A stretch of 64,000 bases of DNA from Schistosoma mansoni. Its lineage: Eukaryota > Platyhelminthes > Trematoda > Strigeidida > Schistosomatidae. Under the pieces are notes generated by a model. The model worked only from the letters and a program-made list of their open reading frames with translations. It searched no databases and was not told the DNA's origin. The position numbers and the translations under genes were made by a program. This document shows positions 59,583-64,000 of this stretch, piece by piece (the first letter of the stretch is position 1; each line of letters starts with the position of its first letter). Location: positions 53,018,746 through 53,082,745 of the forward strand of contig NC_031495.1 of NCBI RefSeq assembly GCF_000237925.1. The letters are read 5' to 3'.

Positions 59583-60717
59583 TAGTAGTATTAGTAGTAG
59601 TAATTATTCATTGTTTATCTAATGATCAGTCACAAAAATCCGTTAAAAAAATTAATAACTAGTTCCAAGTCAATAATCAAAATAATACTACTACTGTTTT
59701 GTTGACTATCTGAATAGTCTATACCTTCTAGCACAAAAAGTATTGAAAGTATTATCCATTCATGTAAGATAACATTTATACACTTTTAGTAATACACAGT
59801 TCAAGTTTGTTTGTTATGTATCTGTCAAATAGATTTGAATCTATATATTAGCTTATATGATTGTTCATTATAAGTCTTATCTAAACCTCATTTCTTTGTA
59901 AATAAACAACTAATCTTACAGTTTATTAACTCTGTCTATTATTTGTATCAGTAAATCAGACATGCAAACAAAATACCATACTATTGAATAAAAGAATATA
60001 TATCTGAAGTAAAATCAATGGAATAAATAATCAGACCAACAGGCAAACGAAAAAAATATATATCAAAAATGTATGGTAAAATGAGGACAATGAAAAGAAG
60101 AAAAAAAAAAAACTAAACTGATTCATAGAAACAAATAAACAACTGTATATATTATTCATTTCTTATTATTCCCAATGTTTTTTTTTGTTTGTTTTGCTTT
60201 ATTTTTTTACAGATAAACATATTTGGTAAAAGTGTAAAGAATACCTTTCTTAATATTTTTATGTGTGTGTGTGTGTGCGAGGGGGAGAGAAGAAAGAAAT
60301 GATGAACCAACTTTTTGGCGTCATGAAATTTTTCGACAACTACAAAAAAATTTTCTTATTTATTTAATCTAAGAAGAACTATCAAATAAATTAGATTTTG
60401 ATGTGTTCAGTTTTACTTTCTATACCGACCGATAATAGTCGATATTTTATTTAAAGTATAAAATTCTATAGAATCAAAATATTTTGAGAATATTGATCAA
60501 TCTAGAAAAAATTTTTTTTCTTTTAGTACAGACTAGAAAATGAATAAACGAAAAAATGGATAAAATGAAAGTTGATTGAAATAGTATCTAAGATTGTTTG
60601 TTACTTCCTCTTTGATTAAATGAATAATCTTTAAACTGACACCGTTGTCACTATAATAATATATCTTAAGAGATCATTTAATTATGGTTTTCCATTTCTC
60701 TTACAAAAATTTTCAAT
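59583..60717. other. no gene; microsatellites
   Basis: AT-rich sequence with a (TG)n at about 60262-60278 and homopolymer runs. Confidence 0.45.
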
Positions 60718-60835
60718 AGGATGAAACGGCCGTCCAGTGCTTCCAGGTTTTCCTTGGTGGTCTAGCTTCGATTGACTCGCGCTTTCAACTATGAAAATAC
60801 TAAATCTCCACAAAAACCCCTTCTGATAATAAATA
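60718..60835 (+). mobile_element. tRNA-like SINE 3'-end fragment
   Basis: Starts inside the hammerhead region (aggatgaaacggccgtcc) and continues through the family's tail to ctccacaaaaaccccttctg. 5'-truncated. Confidence 0.72.
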
Positions 60836-61999
60836 AACTGTTGAGATACAATTTAGAAAATGTAGATATCGTCAAAGGCATTTTTGAACTTTATGCATCA
60901 TCGAAAATTAGGGAAAAATGTATAACTATTTTGTTAGAATTTGTGATTAGTTAACAATGTGGATCCATGTCATGCAAAACAGAATTGAATTCAACTCTTT
61001 CATGCTTTCAAAGAAGATAGAAAACTTACAGGCTATAAATTCAATGCTAATGTATATATCACTTATGATATGGTTTAACTCTAATAATCATAGAATTTGA
61101 AGTTATCAAGGAAAACAGGTTTATGGAGATTGTTCATTTTATAGTTATTTCTCGTTACATATATTAGAGAATCATTAACAATCAGGAGTGCTATATATTA
61201 TTTATAATCGCATCAAGAACTTATATATATATATATATATTCTTTCATATCTGTGCCGAAAAATCTGTTCGTATGTATGCACAGGCAAACAAGATAAATG
61301 AATGGTAAACCTTTTGCGGTATGCTCATCTTTGTAAGCACTGGCATTTGAATAGTATAATATCGCTTCCAGATCAGTACCTCAAAGTATTGATGAAAAGA
61401 TGTATAATCAATTAATTTAACAGTAAGTTTTTTATTTATGGACAACAATGAACATTAGTTACGTTATATTGACAGTCAAATTGGGTTCACAGAATTTAGA
61501 CTGACAAATATCGGCTCATTGGTTGAATGTTATTATACTCGTTAGGAAATCTGAAGTCCCTGGGTTTGATTTCATATAATCAGTCAAGCAAGCACATTTC
61601 TGATGAATTGAAAACTTTTACTAAGCATCTGGTGAATCCACCTTGATTTCTAACTAATTTTTTCTTCAAACTGAATAAATCTTCATGAGACAATTAATTT
61701 AAATGTTTGGAGATCATGAAGGTAGTGTAAGTAGTTATCTTTTCATATTTCACCAACCTTTCAAGTACTGTGTGCTTATTAAATCAAATAAATTTTAATA
61801 GCAGTATTTGAAAATGTTAACGTAAAATACGCCTACACTTATAAACTTACACACCTAGGCGTACGTGCATTTCTATGTGGAATAAATACTCACATCTGAA
61901 AAAAATAAGTGTACCGATACCTTTCCAGCAAAATTGATTTTACTTTGAGGAAAAGATTTCCAACTGTCGTGTATGTTTATTTAAATTCATTATAAGTTT
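60836..61999. other. no feature seen
   Basis: AT-rich sequence with an (AT)n at 61223-61240. Confidence 0.4.
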
Positions 62000-62410
62000 A
62001 AATTCACTTGGCGTTATCTCCTTGTATCTTCCCATTGTTGTTTAGGACTGTATTTGGTCAGTCTCTTCTTGACATATGTGCATCCTGTGACGAACTCATC
62101 GATATTGCCTTAAGTCACAAACATTATAAGAAAGGATGGATGGTGGCTAGCAGTAGAATCCGTGACGAGCGTTCCATCCCATTTGGGACTCGTCATATGG
62201 ATGTACCTGCATCCCAGAGTTGATGTTCACTCTGGGGTTCGAACCCAGTAGTTTGCTTCAAACTCCATCACGTCATCCATTTAGCTAATGAGTCCATCTT
62301 CGTTCATAAAGTCTGTGACCTAGGGCAATATCGAGGCAGTCCTCACAGGATGCACATATGCCAACAAGAGATTGATCAATTACAGTCCTAACACAACAAT
62401 CGGAAGATAT
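62000..62410. mobile_element. SMalpha-type SINE, minus copy plus inverted partial copy
   Basis: 62000-62300 is a minus-strand copy: box B complement gggttcgaaccc near 62236, box A complement near 62280, and a decayed hammerhead segment (about 62148-62195). 62310-62410 is a plus-strand copy of the SINE body (ggatgcacatatgccaac near 62349). The structure resembles the 1799-2176 insertion in mirror image. Confidence 0.75.
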
Positions 62411-62449
62411 AAGGAAATAATATCATCAAGCTTTTTCAAGGACCGTTAC

Positions 62450-62605
62450 TGCTACCTTGACGTGATGGTCGGGCTTGCCTATCATGATGAACCATTTTTA
62501 AAGATATAGTTCTTCGAAAAAGCTTGAACCAGATTGCCAGACGAAACGTTGGATTTATTTCAAATTCATTCGCTGAGATTTTACAAATATATTATTCCTA
62601 TTTGA
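62450..62605 (+). repeat. Penelope-like terminal-repeat fragment
   Basis: The segment gccagacgaaacgttgg with attcattcgctgagattttac matches the terminal-repeat core at 2870-2910 and the piece at 47325-47380. A short LINE 5'-region-like motif (tggtcgggcttgcctatc) precedes it. Confidence 0.55.
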
Positions 62606-63679
62606 TGCCTGAAAGTAGATTGTTCCATATTTATTCTCTATCATAGTTAATAGCAGATTTAGAAAACTAAAAACAATAAAGTATATAAAGAAACAAACAT
62701 ATTTTCATTTTAAACAGTAATAATATGCGGATATCTCACTCTCTTATTAATATCCACTGTTAATGTATTTGTCTATCATATTTTGAAAAAAAACATTCTA
62801 ATTTAGTGTTCACAATGGATAGTTTAATCAATTATCCTGGATCGTGTGTCTTTGTTTCCATGCTTTTTTTCTTTCTCTTATGGTCGAATATTTGAAATGT
62901 AATTTTATTATTAATAAATATAACCACCTAAAGTAATAGTTTCACAAGCTTCCAGTTTAGTTCTATTTACATGTTTAGTTTTTTTTCACCCTCCTTTAGT
63001 TATCTTTCATTACTTTTTTTATCAGAGAGTATTTGAAAAAAAAAACGGTTATTGAGAACAATTCACCTGACTTTTATTTAGAGTTTCAAGTGAAAACACT
63101 TTACAGTTGGTAAGGATGTATAGAAAAAGATTTCAAGTATTGTAGTAATATAATCAATCATTTAAAGGTTGGTTATTGACACGATGACAGATTCATATAA
63201 ATTATTCAAAAAACTCCCAGTGTTAATTCTATTTCATTGTATTCTAAAGCTAGTTACACCTTAAGCCTCACGAATATTTTAAATGTTAAAACTACATACC
63301 TGAAAATACTGTAATTAATTTTATGCTTTTGAAAAGCATGCAAGTAGATAGTCACTTGAGCAAATGAATGGATTAAAATCTAATTTAGAAGTTAATTACT
63401 AAAACGAATATTTTCAGTTATTGCCAAGTAGAAATTTATGGAAAATCTTTACTCAATAACATTATCAACAAATTAATAAAAGTTAACTGTTTCAGTAAAC
63501 AGAAGAAAGTTATCAGTTTTCAATCCTTTTAAACCAACCACTGACACGCTAAAAGAATCAAGGACAATATAATCAACAGAAACAGTCTAATGTTTGATTC
63601 AACTAAGTTAAACCGATTAAAAAATTAATGATTATTATATAATTATAGTAACCCGTTGTGTCATTGAATTAAAATAAAG
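62606..63679. other. no feature seen
   Basis: AT-rich sequence. Confidence 0.4.
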
Positions 63680-64000
63680 TGAATTCAGTGAAGAAAACTT
63701 ATTTTCAACGAAATCATTTACTTAAATGTATATTGTTGTTTATAGTTGTTTGATAAGTATGTGAGTATGAACTCTGTTCGCCAATGCAATACGTTCAATC
63801 TCTTATTCTTATATGCTCTTAATTCTCTCCTCTAGTATATTTTGGTCTTGTGTTCGTTATTATTATTATTATTATTATTATTATCTTCTAACAGTATTTC
63901 GTGATTATTATTATGACCTTTAAGTTTTATTCATGTTTTCTTCATATGTGTTAAGTGGACCATTATCTGTCATATCTTCATGCTCCTATTCTTTTCTTAC
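63680..64000 (+). mobile_element. Penelope-like element end, cut by the window edge
   Basis: 63683-63765 (cagtgaagaaaacttatttt...catttactta...tttatagttgttt) matches the left arm at 50805-50880, and 63890-64000 matches the 3' region at 51435-51560 (gttatgacctt...catatctgt). An (ATT)n microsatellite lies at 63858-63884. The endonuclease frame between them is missing in this copy. Confidence 0.6.

Noticed and set aside
62008-62223. 71-residue open frame
   Set aside because: It is an antisense reading of the SMalpha SINE; the same residues recur in the frames at 37256-37738 and 39849-40037.

Overview
The window is an AT-rich stretch of a flatworm genome, almost certainly Schistosoma (blood fluke). 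The evidence is SMalpha-type SINEs carrying hammerhead ribozymes, schistosome-type LINE and Penelope-like repeats, very short introns (33-36 bp) at the 5' end of one gene, and a gene that seems to need the schistosome spliced leader to supply its start codon. I cannot fix the species.

Three host genes are recognised. On the minus strand at 14.1-13.4 kb is an RBM7-like RNA-binding protein in one uninterrupted reading frame. Only 120 nt after its stop codon, on the same strand, begins the first visible coding exon of NUBP2/Cfd1, the cytosolic Fe-S scaffold P-loop ATPase. Its exons lie at 13.3, 9.3 and 6.3 kb, and the last exon (about 50 residues) was not found. On the plus strand at 26.3-29.9 kb is a five-exon TPGS2-like gene (tubulin polyglutamylase complex subunit 2). 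A fourth host exon at 45.8-45.0 kb (minus) encodes an Asn/Ser/Gln-rich, probably disordered segment of an unidentified protein. It lies in a very AT-rich region that is probably intron.

Most of the rest is repeats. There are at least five Penelope-like GIY-YIG remnants, three of them inside elements with long inverted terminal repeats. There are RTE-like LINE pieces, pieces of a second LINE family, four SMalpha SINE insertions, about eight copies of a second tRNA-like SINE that also carries a hammerhead-shaped motif, probable solo LTRs, one long-ITR element, and several unclassified repeats. A 200-base run of N sits inside an inverted SINE pair.

The most interesting points are: the RBM7-NUBP2 tandem with an apparent spliced-leader-supplied AUG; a 320-nt SMalpha unit bounded by two hammerhead motifs (one intact by inspection) and flanked by a target-site duplication inside a Penelope-like element; a second SINE family with its own hammerhead fold, including one compensated stem; and the repeated head-to-head arrangement of those SINEs.
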